DNA of 64,000 bases. Origin: Adiantum capillus-veneris (taxonomy: Eukaryota > Streptophyta > Polypodiopsida > Polypodiales > Pteridaceae). The stretch covers positions 131,605,420-131,669,419 of the forward strand of contig CM043964.1 in NCBI GenBank assembly GCA_014529385.2. Reading direction: 5' to 3'. A program made the translations under genes and the position numbers. The notes beneath the pieces are model-generated. The model did not search any database. It was not told the DNA's origin and saw only the letters and a program-made list of their open reading frames with translations. Below are positions 23,738-35,275 of the stretch, piece by piece. How positions within the stretch are numbered: position 1 is the first letter of the stretch; every line of letters starts with the position of its first letter.

Positions 23738-24122
23738 AAGGTGATTTCCAGAGCCTCTACTTGCGTTTTCGCATCCGCGCGCGCAATCGCAGTTTTCAGG
23801 CAGTTTTCGGAAAATTTGCTCGTGGGAGCATCCTCGACGTTCTGGGAGTATTCTGAGAAGGTGACCTGATGTTTTACCCCCCTTTCGAAGCCGTTCGAGC
23901 CCTCAGAATTTTGTTCTGAGCAGCGTAGCAGAAGTTACTTTTCGGAGGCGTTTAGATCAAGAGGGTGTGCTTTTTGACAGATTTTCTTCAGGTAAACAGT
24001 TCTTTTGGAAAGCAGCTTGTCTTAGCTTTGTGCTGAGATTTTGTGTAGAGTTTTGCTTGGATTGGAGAGGAGATTTGTGAATCTCTTGGAGGTTCTTTTT
24101 CTCTCTTGTGTGCATCTACAGT

Positions 24123-26363
24123 ATGGCTCAATCTACGGAGAAAGAGATTTTTGGTGCGTTTACATCCGAAGACAAATTGGATGGTACCAACTATTCTCTT
24201 TGGTCTTTTATGGCCAAAAATGTTTTGGTTGGTAAAGGATTGTGGGATTATGTATCTGGAGATGAAGTTCGTCCAGGTAGCATTGCACCTGCCACGCCTG
24301 GTCGTGGTGCTGGTCGTGGTGCAGCTGTTGGTGCAGGACCCTCACAAGTCACTCCAGAGCAAAAGAGATGGGATACTAAAGATGCACAGGCTATGGCTGT
24401 GATTGCCTTAACCATAAAGAGGACGATCACACCACATATCAGATCTTGCAGAACTTCTGAGGATGCTTGGAACACTCTGCAAGCTATGTTTGGAGGAAGA
24501 AACGCTGCCATAATAGAGTTTTTGAAGAAACAACTTGACAAAATACAGATGAACGAAGGTGACGATATTGTCGAGCATCTTACAAAAATCAGGGATCTTA
24601 AAGAGCAATTGCTTAGCATTGATGAAGTGATTCCAGAGAAGGACTTGGTTTCCAAAACACTCAATTCACTACCACCATCTTATTTGACTTTTCAGACTTC
24701 TTTGACTCTGTCTTTGCGAGCTAATCTTGACCCTCTTCATTTTGAAGAGTTAGTGGCTTTGCTATTGCAGGAGGATCAATCACGTAAGAACAAGTCTTTA
24801 CAGGTGGATGGTATGGATCATGCTCTTGTTGTACAGAACAAAAACAGGGGTAAAGAGAGTGCTCATCACTCCAAGTCTAGTGCAGGACAATCTTCAGAGA
24901 AGTCTAAAGGTGATTCCGACAAGTCCAAGAAGAAAGGTAAATGTCACTACTGCAAGAAACCTGGTCACTACATTAGTGAGTGTAAAAAGCGAATTGCTAA
25001 AGAAAAGAAGAAAGAGTCAAGTTTGGTTGTTTCAGCTTCTGGTGATTCTTCTACAGCTAAAGAAGAGTCTGCAAACTTTGTGCAAGATTCTTATGCTTTT
25101 TTAGTATGTTCAGATTTTTTTGCTTACAGTGTTGACAAGACACAAATGATTTGGTACTTTGATAGTGGTGCATCCAGGCATATTACTTCAAGGAAGGATT
25201 TGTTTTGTTCATTGGATGCAACTCCAGCAGGAAAGAAGGTGACATGTGCAAATAATGCTTCTTATCCAATCAAAGGCGTTGGTAAGATTTTGATTACCAT
25301 TTCAGATGGTTCAGATTTATGCTTGCCAGATGTCTTATATGTTCCAGGGATCAAGAAGAATTTGTTGTCTGTATCCTCTCTTGCAAAAAATGGTCTTCGG
25401 GTCATTTTTGAGGATGACAGATGTGTTGTACGAGATCGAGAGAATGGTTATTCTCTTATCACTACAGGTACGCTGGACAATGGACTATTTGTGCTAGATC
25501 GTTATGAAAAGCAGATTCAGGTATGTATTGCAGAAACAAAGACTCAGGCCATGCAGGATGCTGAGTTGTGGCATGCTAGATTTGGGCATGTTAGTTATGG
25601 CAGTTTGATGACTTTACAGCGTCATAATATGGTGCATGATTTGTCTTTATTGGAGATGCCACCAAGACATGTATGTGAAGGTTGCGTTCTTGGAAAGATG
25701 CATAGATTTGCATTTTTGCAGGATGGTTCAGTTAGAGCGACACGAAAGTTGCAGCTTGTACACAGTGATGTATGTGGTCCTATGAGGACGCCATCTTTGG
25801 GAAACAGCCTTTATTTTGTGACCTTCATTGATGACTTTTCCAGGTTTTGTTGGGTGTATCCACTCAAAGCAAAGTCAGATGTGTTTGCAGTTTTTCAACA
25901 TTATGTCGCCATGGTTGAAAATGAAATAGGTTACAAAGTACAGACTCTTCGTACCGATCGAGGAGGTGAATACATGTCAGGTGCATCTAAGGATTTTTTG
26001 GGAAAGAAAGGCATTAAACACCAATGCACTATGCCATACACACCACAACAGAATGGTGTTGCAGAAAGGAAGAACAGGTCTTTAATGGAGACGGCTAGAT
26101 GTATGCTCAAGGCTAAGAGTTTGCCTCATAAGCTATGGATGGAGGCAGTTGCTTGTGCAGCACATGTTTTGAACAGGTGTCCTACTCGTGCCTTGAAGAT
26201 GTGTAGAATGAAGATAAGAAGAAGAAGGTCAAGGCTGAGAGAAGCCAGCTGGTTGTGCAGAAATTTTTACCTGGTAGCAGATGGTATAATCATTAGATTT
26301 TTGGACTACTCAGATTTTGCACTTCAAGGAAAAAAACGGAGTCACCTGATTCATAATGTTTAA
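24123..26363 (+). pseudogene. Copia gag-protease-integrase polyprotein, truncated
   Basis: The frame is intact for about 745 codons from MAQSTEKEIFGAFTSEDKLD. In order it has: a copia gag domain (NYSLWSFMAKN...RTSEDAWNTLQAMFGG); a CCHC zinc knuckle CHYCKKPGHYISEC (about 24942-24983); an aspartic protease WYFDSGASRHIT (about 25155); a pre-integrase HARFGHVSYGSL; and the integrase core with HSDVCGPM, RTDRGGEY and GVAERKNRSLMETA giving the D,D,E residues. After HVLNRCPTRAL (about 26198) homology stops abruptly and a Lys/Arg-rich unrelated tail follows to the stop. RT and RNase H are deleted, so it cannot transpose alone. The long clean frame suggests a young insertion or a trans-mobilised copy. 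Confidence 0.9.
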
Positions 26364-28876
26364 CACTTTGCATAATTGGAAGCTCAAGTTGTAGGAGGTA
26401 GAGGAAGCAATTACTGTTCAAAGATCAAACCTCACTCATGGGGCAGAGCTACATGTGATATTAAGGCTTCGCTTTAGCTTATTATCGCTTAATTGAATTG
26501 TTGAAGTTGCAACATGAACTCTTTCAAAGTGCAAGATGAAAGGGGCCTGCTGGTCAATGATGACATCATGTGTGAGGTTTTCCAAGAATGTGACGATGTT
26601 CTACCAGTTCAAACACCCAATGTTCCAGTGGCAGTGGTCAAGCTAGACTGCATACACAATCAGCCAATGGTTACCAACCCATTACACTACGTAGCCCGCC
26701 ATGCAGCCTCCAAATCCCACCAAACTTTGGGGCTCCACGCAGCAAATTGACTGCTTCTTCCAACCACCAGAACCTTTGGAGCAGTTACCGCGCCCGCTAT
26801 TTTTTCCTCACCTGGAAGCATGGACACATGCGGACCCTATAGGCGCTGCATCTTCCTCGATTCTCGACCGCCAATAACCATCCACAACCAAAACCTTCTC
26901 CACTTGCTCTGCGCAGAGTGCAGGGAACCCCTGGAGCACCGCCTTTTGCCCGGCCGCCTATCGCATCGCGATGTCGTCCAGTAACTTAATTTTGTGACAT
27001 ATAAATCGCAATACTTGGCTGCATTGAATTTGAGTATAATGGAACTGATTGGCCGATAAAATAGCCATGATGATTTTCATGTCGCTGCATGATCACAACG
27101 TCCCCTGCTCAACATAAAATCATCATCTCTTCTCGACCGCCAAAGAGAACCAAAAATCTATATTCTCATCCCTAGTTCTAGCTCTACTTAACACATATTT
27201 TGTCATAATAAAGCCTTCTAGGCAAAGGCAGCTCACGATCAAATTACTTTTGGGTTGTTTGTCCAATCAGTCACGATTAATCATCGTAGACGTCTGTCAG
27301 TCCTCAATGTAATTTTGTCTCCCACATTGCACTATAAAATCCAATTAGATCTCCTGATTTACATTTTTTTATGCCTTGTTCATGGTTTTTGTCTATCTGT
27401 GCTATTTCGTTAGGACTGCAACATTTTCTCACATTTCCATTTTTGTAGGACTATGGCTAACTTCTAATTTGTGTTCCAGCTTCAGTTAATTTATTTTCCG
27501 ATGGTTGAATCAAAGTGCTAACACTGTATGTTTTAAATATGTGATCTCACACTAATCTTGAATCAAAATTCTCAATAGACCACATAGTCTTTTATTTTAT
27601 TTCAAATTACTAACACAAAATTACCATATTTTGGAATTGTTAATTATACTATGGTGTAAGTTTGATAGTCGCAGTTCTCCTTAGCTTCTACAAATCTATT
27701 TGACACACCTCAGATGCAAGTTACGATCATAGCTCTCTCCACAAACACACTGGCTCATATAATTTTGATGCAGTGTACCCTCAAGGTATGTACATTAAGC
27801 TCACTCCCCTTTTTATAATTGCTTTACCAACAATCTTTTATAGATTAGGCAAACCAACATCTCTCATGTCATCACTAATACTTATAAAATGGAATCTCAG
27901 ATACATCACTCCTATTTTTAAATTTCATTGCTCTACATTATTTTCTCACTAAATACTCCATCAAATGCTCCGATCATGGCTTCTAATTGTACTATAAGTA
28001 CTTTTTGTAAAGATGATTTGTCAATAAGCCCTGCAGCTACTCATGTGAGCCACGGTGTTTTGGGATGGTGCACAACAATTTGTAAGTGCCTTGATATACT
28101 GCACTACGATGTCAACATAGTAACTATTTTTATTCTCTCCTTTGTGCCTTGTCTAGTCCATTGGTCACAAACACACAGATCCGCCGATTTAGGCAGCACA
28201 ACAACAAACTACAGATTCACGCTTTTTTGAACTTATATCAAATGCAGATTCGCCGATTTAGGTAGCACGTCGGGTGTAGATTCGCCAATTTAGGCAACAC
28301 CAATCACAAAATCATGCGGCAGTGACTGGCCACCACTGCAACTGGTATGATTTTGTTACCTGAGTACATAAAGAAAGTGATTTGATTTGGACTCACATTG
28401 TGGAATTGGAGTTGGATTGGGATTTGGTATCTGATGATTATTTTATCACGGCAGTGTTTATGTGATGGGACTTGACATTTATGATATTGATGATGAGTGT
28501 GACCAATGATATCCTGATTCATCAGGGTATGACATATACTGCTTATTCTAGTGGTATGACGGCAGGCATAACCAATGTGTCTAATTTTATGGATTTTTCT
28601 TTTACTATTTGATACAAATTTCTAATCATTGTTTTTCACAAGTATTGTTTGCAGATTTTCATCTTCGCAACTGAGGACAGTTGCTTTCCAACGGAGAGGT
28701 ATGTTATAGAAGTGACATTTTATTATTTATTGCAGCTGATAGGTGGAAAAGACTTTACCAAGCTAGGCTACTGCAAAAGGATATTATATTTATGTATATT
28801 TGATTAGTCAAGTGCTCTTTATGAGCTTTGGCCATTTATGACCGGCCGGCCAGTTTGTACTCACTTTGACCATTCA
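26364..28876. other. Non-coding stretch with a GC-rich pocket; no gene recognised
   Basis: AT-rich DNA except for 26,690-26,990, which is GC-rich and could be an exon remnant or a CpG-rich promoter. I could not find a protein family in any frame. A triple motif lies at 28,177-28,300. Confidence 0.5.
28177..28300 (+). repeat. Three spaced copies of a 23-bp motif
   Basis: AGATTCGCCGATTTAGGCAG plus CAC occurs at 28177-28199, 28246-28268 and 28278-28300 with one to three changes each. A shorter AGATTCACGC echo is at 28213. Confidence 0.85.
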
Positions 28877-28882
28877 AGAATC

Positions 28883-28890
28883 TATAAATT
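28883..28890 (+). promoter_or_regulatory. TATA box candidate
   Basis: TATAAATT, followed after about 35-60 bases by a CT-rich, leader-like segment (28930-29075) and then the ATG at 29093. The arrangement looks like a plant core promoter and would make the downstream methyltransferase-like block a separate transcription unit. Confidence 0.4.
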
Positions 28891-29092
28891 AAATGCGTGC
28901 AAGAGGTAAATGGTCACTCTTGCACGGGGGGAGATTGCACCCAGTGCTTGTGTTGTTCTTCTCTCCTCTTCCCTATTCTCCTCTCGCCGTGCCGACGTAG
29001 CACTCCGCTCTAGGAGGTGCCTGCACGTGCTCTCTCGCTCTATCTCCCTCTCTGTCTCTCTCTGCTCGTGTGTAGCTTGATTATGTGCAAGG

Positions 29093-29980
29093 ATGGTTGC
29101 CAGGTATGCAGATTTGCATGTCTCATCGTCTGTAGTATCTATTTCGGGTATTTTGCAGAGAACTCCGCATCTTCGGCTGTCGCATAAAGTACGTGGGAAA
29201 GAATCTAGAAGGCATTGAGTTTCTCCAAGGTGAGAATAATTCTACAGTGCATGTTGGTGTATGTATCATAGACACAACACACAAGGGCACTATATCTAGT
29301 GGTTGGAGTGATGCTCAATTTGGAAAGGTTATTGATGGAGTTTGTAGGAAAGCACATCAACCATTAGAATTTTTTATTGTTGGTCTAGTCAAGTACCAAC
29401 ATGCTGCTTCTCTTGAGAAGGCAATCTCTGAAAAAGAAAAATGGTATGATTTGTATGCTTTGCCTCTTGGCTCTTTAATAGCATTAGGGACCGTCCAACC
29501 CACTGCTCTTTGTTAAGTAATTTTTGGAGTTTGGGCTTTCTTTAGTCAAGAAGAGCAATTCACCAATCACTCTAGTCTCAAGGAGTCTCTCTTTCAACCA
29601 GTGTCTACTCTAGCGCATTGACGACAAAGAAGAGTTTGATGCTATGACTACCGCCAAAGATTTTTTTGTTCGGCGCGCCATCAAGTGTATTTGTCTCAAA
29701 GAGGATGATAAGGCAGTGGACATATTTTCACTTGGTTACGGGACCGAAGAGGCACTTCTACAACAACGAAGGGTGATCTCAGTTGCTTGTACCAATGAGC
29801 AAATGACTAAGCTAGAAGCTCTTTGCCATCCTACAATAGATGAAGATGACGAGCTTAAAAGGTGGGCAGGTTTGGTCTCTACTCCACAAAATGATAATGG
29901 CAAAGACTCAGAGAATGAAGAAATCAATGAGCCATTACATGCTGAGGCTGATGCCATTCTAGAGCTTCTACAGGAAATGG
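29093..29980 (+). pseudogene. Possible degenerate N6-adenine methyltransferase-like coding blocks
   Basis: The block at 29159-29516 reads ELRIFGCRIKYVGKNLEGIE onward and has VHVGVCIIDTTHKG, which sits where a DPPY/W catalytic motif IV would be, followed by hydrophobic EFFIVGLVKY. The block from about 29546 to 29980 contains KAVDIFSLGYGTEEALLQQR then RVISVACTNEQMTKLEA, which resembles the SAM-binding motif I (D-x-F-x-G-x-G-T). Motif IV before motif I is the order of beta-class N6/N4 methylases. The Pro-Pro-aromatic of motif IV is lost, so activity is unlikely. A mini-exon ATGGTTGCCAG (29093-29103) joins in phase to the acceptor at 29158, but that intron would be only 55 bp. In-frame stops at 29514 and 29611 also need explaining. 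The exon end at 29980|GTTAAG is good. Confidence 0.4.
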
Positions 29981-32703
29981 GTTAAGCAGGCCAAAATTTC
30001 AATTCTTTCATGATCTTTAGAGCATTGGTATTTGGTTTGGTGTTTTTCTTTGACTTTGTAATCTTGAACGTTGATTTTGTAATCTTAAACATTGGTCTAA
30101 TTTTGTTTCACAAAATAATTGTGTATGCTTATGATTTAGAGTATTTTCTAATGAGATGATTTGAATTGAAGTGTGCAAATATTTCATGAACAAATGGTGC
30201 CAAAGAGCAAAGAGCACCTTTTAACCATGTGCCCATAAGATATGTTTGCTTGGTAATTAAAGTATCTTCAAACTAGATGAATCAAATATAACCACAAAAT
30301 ATGAAGATGTGAAATTTTTCTAAATCTTTCTATCAAACTTTTGAGTAGCATGTGAGTTTGATGTGCCAAAAGTTTAGTTTTCATATTTAAAGATTTATTT
30401 TTATTTTTTAACTTGAGTTTATTTCGATGTTAAGGACAATGTACATGGTCATAAGGCCAAAAGCTGATTTATAAACACATGAAAATTTGGACTTTATGGT
30501 ATCAACACCCTATGACCATAAGTCATAGGCTGGATCAAATAGATTTACACTTGAACAGATGATGGAGCAATATTTTGTAACGTTCTATCATTATGTGAGC
30601 ATATTGTTCTTAGATGCAAAATAGAGCACTGAAAGTTTAGGTTTATAAGCCCTTGATAAAATAGTATCAATTTAGCCTTATGGCAATTGTATGTAGCATT
30701 TATAGAATTTAGAGAAACCCCGTGACCGTAAAGCTTAGGGTCATAGGGTAGTGTGACCATTGGGTGCAAAGTATATGGTTCCCATGACACCCTATGGCCT
30801 CAAGACCATAGGGTTATGACTCCATGAAACAATAAAATATCCTAAATAGGAGTGTCAAATATTTTATGTTATAGCTTAACTAAGAGGCTTAGACTTTTTC
30901 CAAAGTTGTCAAAAAAGAGATCCAAAGTGTCTTGCTAGTGAGCTTATGTTCATAGGGTGATAAATGTAGACCACACTTTGTAAGTAGCTTGTAGAAAAAC
31001 AAAAAACAAATTATGGCCTTAGGATCATAGGGATCATACACCACAAAAAGTAAGGTGAAAATCCCTGGCTCTTGTTTTTAGTACATAAAGAAATATGACC
31101 ACCCTATGGCATTAAGGTCCATAGGGTTTCTTGTAATCATAAATAGCACCCTATGGCCCTAAGGCCATAGGGATCCTTGTTAACATTAAGATTAAATATA
31201 GCCCTGTGGTGCTAGTACATAGGTAAAAAGGAGATGAGTCTATAGTCTTTAGCTTCAAAATATAGCACCTTATGGTCATAGAATCTCTACATAACACCTA
31301 AGCAACCTTATGTACACCTAATGGCCTAAGAGCCATTAAGTGTACTTTGTAGGTAGTACATAATGCTCTTATAGGCCACTTTGGTGACCTTAGGCTGTTA
31401 ATACAAATATGCAATATAATGATCCTATGGCTCAATGGTCAAAATAGAACACCTTTTGGACATGAGGTACATGTATGTAGCACATAGTACTTTTGTAGGG
31501 CCATAGAGATCTTCACCAACAAAGAGAGGACCGTATGGCTGTAAATAGCTTGTAGAAGAACATATAGCAAATTATGGCCTCATGATCACAGGGGTCATAC
31601 ACCACAAAAACCAAGTGGAAATCCCTAAGCTCTTGTTTGCAGTACATAAAGCAACATGACTATCCTATGGCCGTGGGGCCATAGGGTTCCTTGTAGAAAA
31701 ATTATGGCCTCATGATCACAGGTGTCATACACCACAAAAACCAAGTGTTAATCCCTAAGCTCTTGTTTGCAATACATAAAGCAACATGACCACCCTATGG
31801 CCTTGGGGAGATAGGGTTCCTTCTAGACAAATTATGGCCTCATGATCACAAGGGTCATACACCACAAAAACCAAGTGGAAATCCCTAAGCTCTTGTTTGC
31901 AATACATAAAGCAACATGACCACCCTATGGCCTTGGGGCCATAGGATTCCTTGTAGACATAAATAGCACCATATGGCCTTAGAACCATAAGGCTCATTTT
32001 CAACATGAAGATCATCCATGGACCTATGATGTATGTACAAAGAAGCTATACATAGTACATAGGCTACCTTACGTACACCTAATGGCTTAAGAGCCATTAG
32101 GTGACCATGTAGGTAGTACATAATGCACCTTTATGTCAATTTGGTGGCCATAGGAATTGTATTGAGCATAGAAAGAATCTTGTGTCCCTAGGGTCATAGG
32201 TGCCAATACAAATGTGTAATGTAATGATCATATGGTCCCAATGACCCAAGATAGAACACCTGATGGACGTGAGGTACATGCATGTAGTACAAAATACTCA
32301 TGTAGATCCATAGAATTCTTCACTAACAAAGAGAGGTTGGTATAGCATTAGGACTAGAGATACCTCCATAGAGATGCAAAAAATATAAGTCTATAGTCCC
32401 AATGTGTGAAATGGAGCACCTTATATTCATAAAACTATAAACTGTCAATATAGAGGGCACCATATGATTCTAGGGCCATAAGATTCTTGACCAACATATA
32501 GAACACCCTATGGCCCTAGGGCCATAGGGTGGTAGTATAGAGCAATTAAGTGAACTTTTCATATAGTCTATAAAGCATTGTAATAAATTCTCATGTATAT
32601 GTCATTTGGATACTCAATATTTTTTCTAAGTGCTTGATTATAGAAATCCATCACATTTGTAAGTATTTTCAAAGCTAAAAGTAGGTGTTGTTTAAACTTG
32701 CAG
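29981..32703 (+). other. Intron filled with ATGGCC-type repeats
   Basis: Bounded by GTTAAG (29981) and TTTAAACTTGCAG (ends 32703). The flanking codon is split one base before and two after, so the reading frame joins exactly. The interior from 30.4 to 32.56 kb holds many CCCTATGGCC...GGCCATAGGG units, including a 28-bp perfect palindrome at 32504-32531. Confidence 0.6.
30430..32560 (+). repeat. Palindrome-bearing repeat array C (intronic)
   Basis: Units resemble CCCTATGGCCTTAGGGCCAT + AGGGTTCCTTGT with spacers. A sub-array of about 120-bp units with ATTATGGCCTCATGATCACA and CATACACCACAAAAACCAAG repeats at about 31.57, 31.70 and 31.83 kb. It is more diverged than arrays A and B. Confidence 0.85.
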
Positions 32704-32859
32704 GTCATCAACAAGATATTGCAATTGAGGATGTTTCATGTGAGGTCATCAATACAGAAGATGTTCAAGCTATTGAAACTGCTGAAAAAGAGCCTCTCAA
32801 TCCCCATTTAAACCAAAATGTCCATAAATATGATGACAAAGAGATCCAAGCTTCCAAAG
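32704..32859 (+). CDS. Internal exon of the plus-strand gene, acidic linker
   Basis: A 156-base fully open segment between a strong acceptor (CTTGCAG) and a donor (AAAG|GTTAAC). Joined to the exon ending at 29980 it continues ...LLQEM-GHQQDIAIEDVSCEV in phase. The product is acidic and low-complexity, with no domain recognised. It is probably a linker between the methyltransferase-like and phosphatase-like parts. The exit phase (1) does not match the best entry point of the next block, so another exon or a frame change may lie between. Confidence 0.5.
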
Positions 32860-34118
32860 GTTAACCAACGACAATTCTCCCATGATATCGAGATTGTTGT
32901 TTCTCTTTGATTTTGTAATATTGACCAGCAATATTGTTTTCTTTTAAAAACTATTTTGCACGCTTGTGAGTTTTAATGTTTTCAAATTAGATGAATTAAA
33001 TTTAAGTGTGTAAATATCATGTCATGAAAATATGGTGGAAAAGAGCACCCATTATCTATGTGACCATAAGAGTGTATACTTGTGAGCTTAAGTATTTTTA
33101 AAATAAATGAATTTAATTTAAGTGTCAAATTAATACATATTTATGAGGTTACAAAGGTCATCCTTTAGCTTTGTGATCAAATTATATATGATGTAAAACT
33201 TTAAAGCTATGTGGTTATTGATATATTATGTAATGCTTTAAGCTATGTGATGCTATGAGGGTTATTGTCACACATATTACATTGTACCACTTAAGGCTAA
33301 GGGTCTTGTCAAAGCATCCTATGATCTTAGGGTCAGAGTTTTTTCATTGTTGAAGACAAATTTCATGGTTGTAACATCATATCAATCTTTGTAGACATGC
33401 AACCTTATGGCCCTAAGGCCATAGGGTGGCAATTGTATGCATCCTCTAAAATATTTAAAAAAATATATGACTAGTGACCTCATGGTCAAAGGTTCTGATT
33501 GTAGGCCACACTTTGTAAGTAGTAGCTTATAAGAGAGCATATAAAAAATTATGGTATTAGGATCAAAAGGTTCATACACCATAAAAACCAAGGTAAAATC
33601 CCCTCCGCTCTTGTATATGTAGTAGTGAAGCAACATGACCACCCTATGGCCTTAGGAACATAGGGTTCCTTGTTATCATAAATAGCACCCTATAGCCTTA
33701 GGGCCATAGGCTACCTTGTAATGCAAAGATGATCCCATAGCCCTAATGTGCTAGTACATACGTAAAAATAAGATCAATCTAGTGTCCTTAGCTTCAAAAG
33801 AGAGCACCTTATGGTCATTGAAGCTCTACATAAGTACCTTAAAAACCTTATGTACACCTAGTCCCATAAATTTCACTATGTGTACTATATAGGTAATGCT
33901 CTCATTGACCACATTAGTGATCATAGGTTTCTTAGTTAGCAAAGAAAGCACCTTGTGGCCCTAGGGCCATAGGGTGCCAATATAGATGGGCAATATAATG
34001 TTCCAATGGTCCGAATGACTCAAAATAGAGCACCTTATGGACAAATGGCCATAAGGTTCCTCACTAACAGATGTCTCCACACAAATATAGAGAGGACTGC
34101 ATAGCCATAGGGATAGAG
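32860..34118 (+). other. Intron-like stretch with scattered ATGGCC repeats
   Basis: AT-rich, with CCCTATGGCC/GGCCATAGGG copies at about 33400, 33640, 33690 and 33955. No exon was recognised inside, though a missing FCP1 N-terminal exon could be expected here. Confidence 0.5.
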
Positions 34119-34848
34119 GATGTCATTGTATGCTGGAGAACAATTTCCATTCTTTATGATTTGGGGGCAAAGCCAATGTCAACAATGTGTAGAGTCAAGA
34201 ATCACTCGCCCCGACAATCCTGGAGTAGAGGCATTTTTCAAACCTTTAGCTATTGCATCAACAAAGTTTGGGATTGATTTAAAAAGATTTCTTCTTATAG
34301 ATGATGCACCATTGAAAGGATGCATTAATCCTAGATTAAATTGTATATTTCCACCATCATTTAACATTGATGAGGAGGATAATATTCTCCTTGGAGAGGT
34401 GCTACCATATACCAAAGCTCTTCATCATGTCAACGACATTCGTACAATTACAGGATCTTCTTTGTATGGACAAGCACCCATAGTGCAAGGTCACGAGCTT
34501 TACAATCATGTACAAAAGGTTGTTTCAGAGTGGGAGGAGCGCAATTTGATTTGTCTACAAAAAACCTACTCTACAAGCAAGCTACCAGAAGCTCCTCATG
34601 TTCTTGATGATGAGAATGGTGCCTCATCTAGCAGTAGTGGAATGTCCACTAGAAGTCGAGATAAGAAAAGGCTGACATTTGATCGAGAAAAAATGAGGAT
34701 ATTGAAGAATATCAAATCTATATCAACCTTGAAAGGAGTTCAGTTAATTATGCTTGCTCAAAAATTGGGGTACAAAGAGCCTGTGATCAAAGTACATGAA
34801 GCCAAGAATTATATCAAACAATTGAAAAGTCAATATTGTATTAAATAG
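34119..34848 (+). CDS. FCP1/NIF-like phosphatase domain, C-terminal part
   Basis: A long clean frame ending in TAA/TAG-type termination at 34848. It reads FFMIWGQSQCQQC, then DNPGVEAFFKPL, then KRFLLIDDAPLKGCINPRLN, then CIFPPSFNIDEEDNILLGEV and SLYGQAPI. This is the order of the C-terminal half of FCP1/SCP (NLI-interacting factor) domains: WDQ/WNQ...C, LLIDD (conserved Asp pair, about 34290-34305), NP...IFPP, DN.L, GQ.PI. The N-terminal half with the nucleophile DLDGTL/DLNGLL motif was not found in the window, so catalysis is doubtful. The tail is basic (STRSRDKKRLTFDREKMRIL). The start is set by an upstream in-frame TAG; an AG acceptor is available at 34118. Known family members dephosphorylate proteins such as the RNA polymerase II tail. 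Confidence 0.6.
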
Positions 34849-34954
34849 GCTCACATTTGTGAAGATGATGGAACAAAATGTTGTAATGTTATGGCATTTA
34901 CAAATGATCTTTGTGTATAGAAAAACCTACGTAAGAGTGCTTATGTTTTCAACA

Positions 34955-35275
34955 TACATGAAGATGTGAAAGTGTTCTAAATTTTTCTATCAGAGTTATG
35001 AGTAGAACATGAGCTTGATGTGCCAAATGTTTAGTTTTTTTATTTGGAAAGATTTTATAGTATTTTATTTTGTAATTTGAGTTCATTGAGCTATTAAGAA
35101 GAATGTACATGGTCATAAGGCCAAAAGTTGATTTGTAACCATAGGAAAATTTGCACTTTATTGTATTAACACCCTATGACCCTAAGGCCATAGGCTGGGT
35201 CATATAGATTTACACTTGAAGAGAGGATGGAAAAGGGTTTTGTAATGCACTATCATTATGTACTTTGTGAGAAAG
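34955..35275 (+). repeat. Copy of 30,290-30,590 (intragenic duplication)
   Basis: Both segments share GAAGATGTGAAA, TTTCTATCA, GTGCCAAA.GTTTAGTTTT, ATGTACATGGTCATAAGGCC and AACACCCTATGACC in the same order. One copy follows the exon ending at 29980 and the other follows the terminal exon. Confidence 0.8.

Larger units (their letters stand above)
23463..26363 (+). mobile_element. Truncated Ty1/copia retrotransposon inside a gene intron
   Basis: 5' LTR, primer site and a gag-protease-integrase frame are present. Reverse transcriptase, RNase H and the 3' LTR are missing. The insertion is 31 bases downstream of the splice donor at 23432 and in the same orientation as the host gene. The coding similarity stops near 26200; the exact right end is not visible. 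Confidence 0.85.

Noticed and set aside
26514-26750. 78-codon plus-strand frame after the copia element
   Set aside because: No recognisable family and no connection to the copia polyprotein; not supported as a gene.
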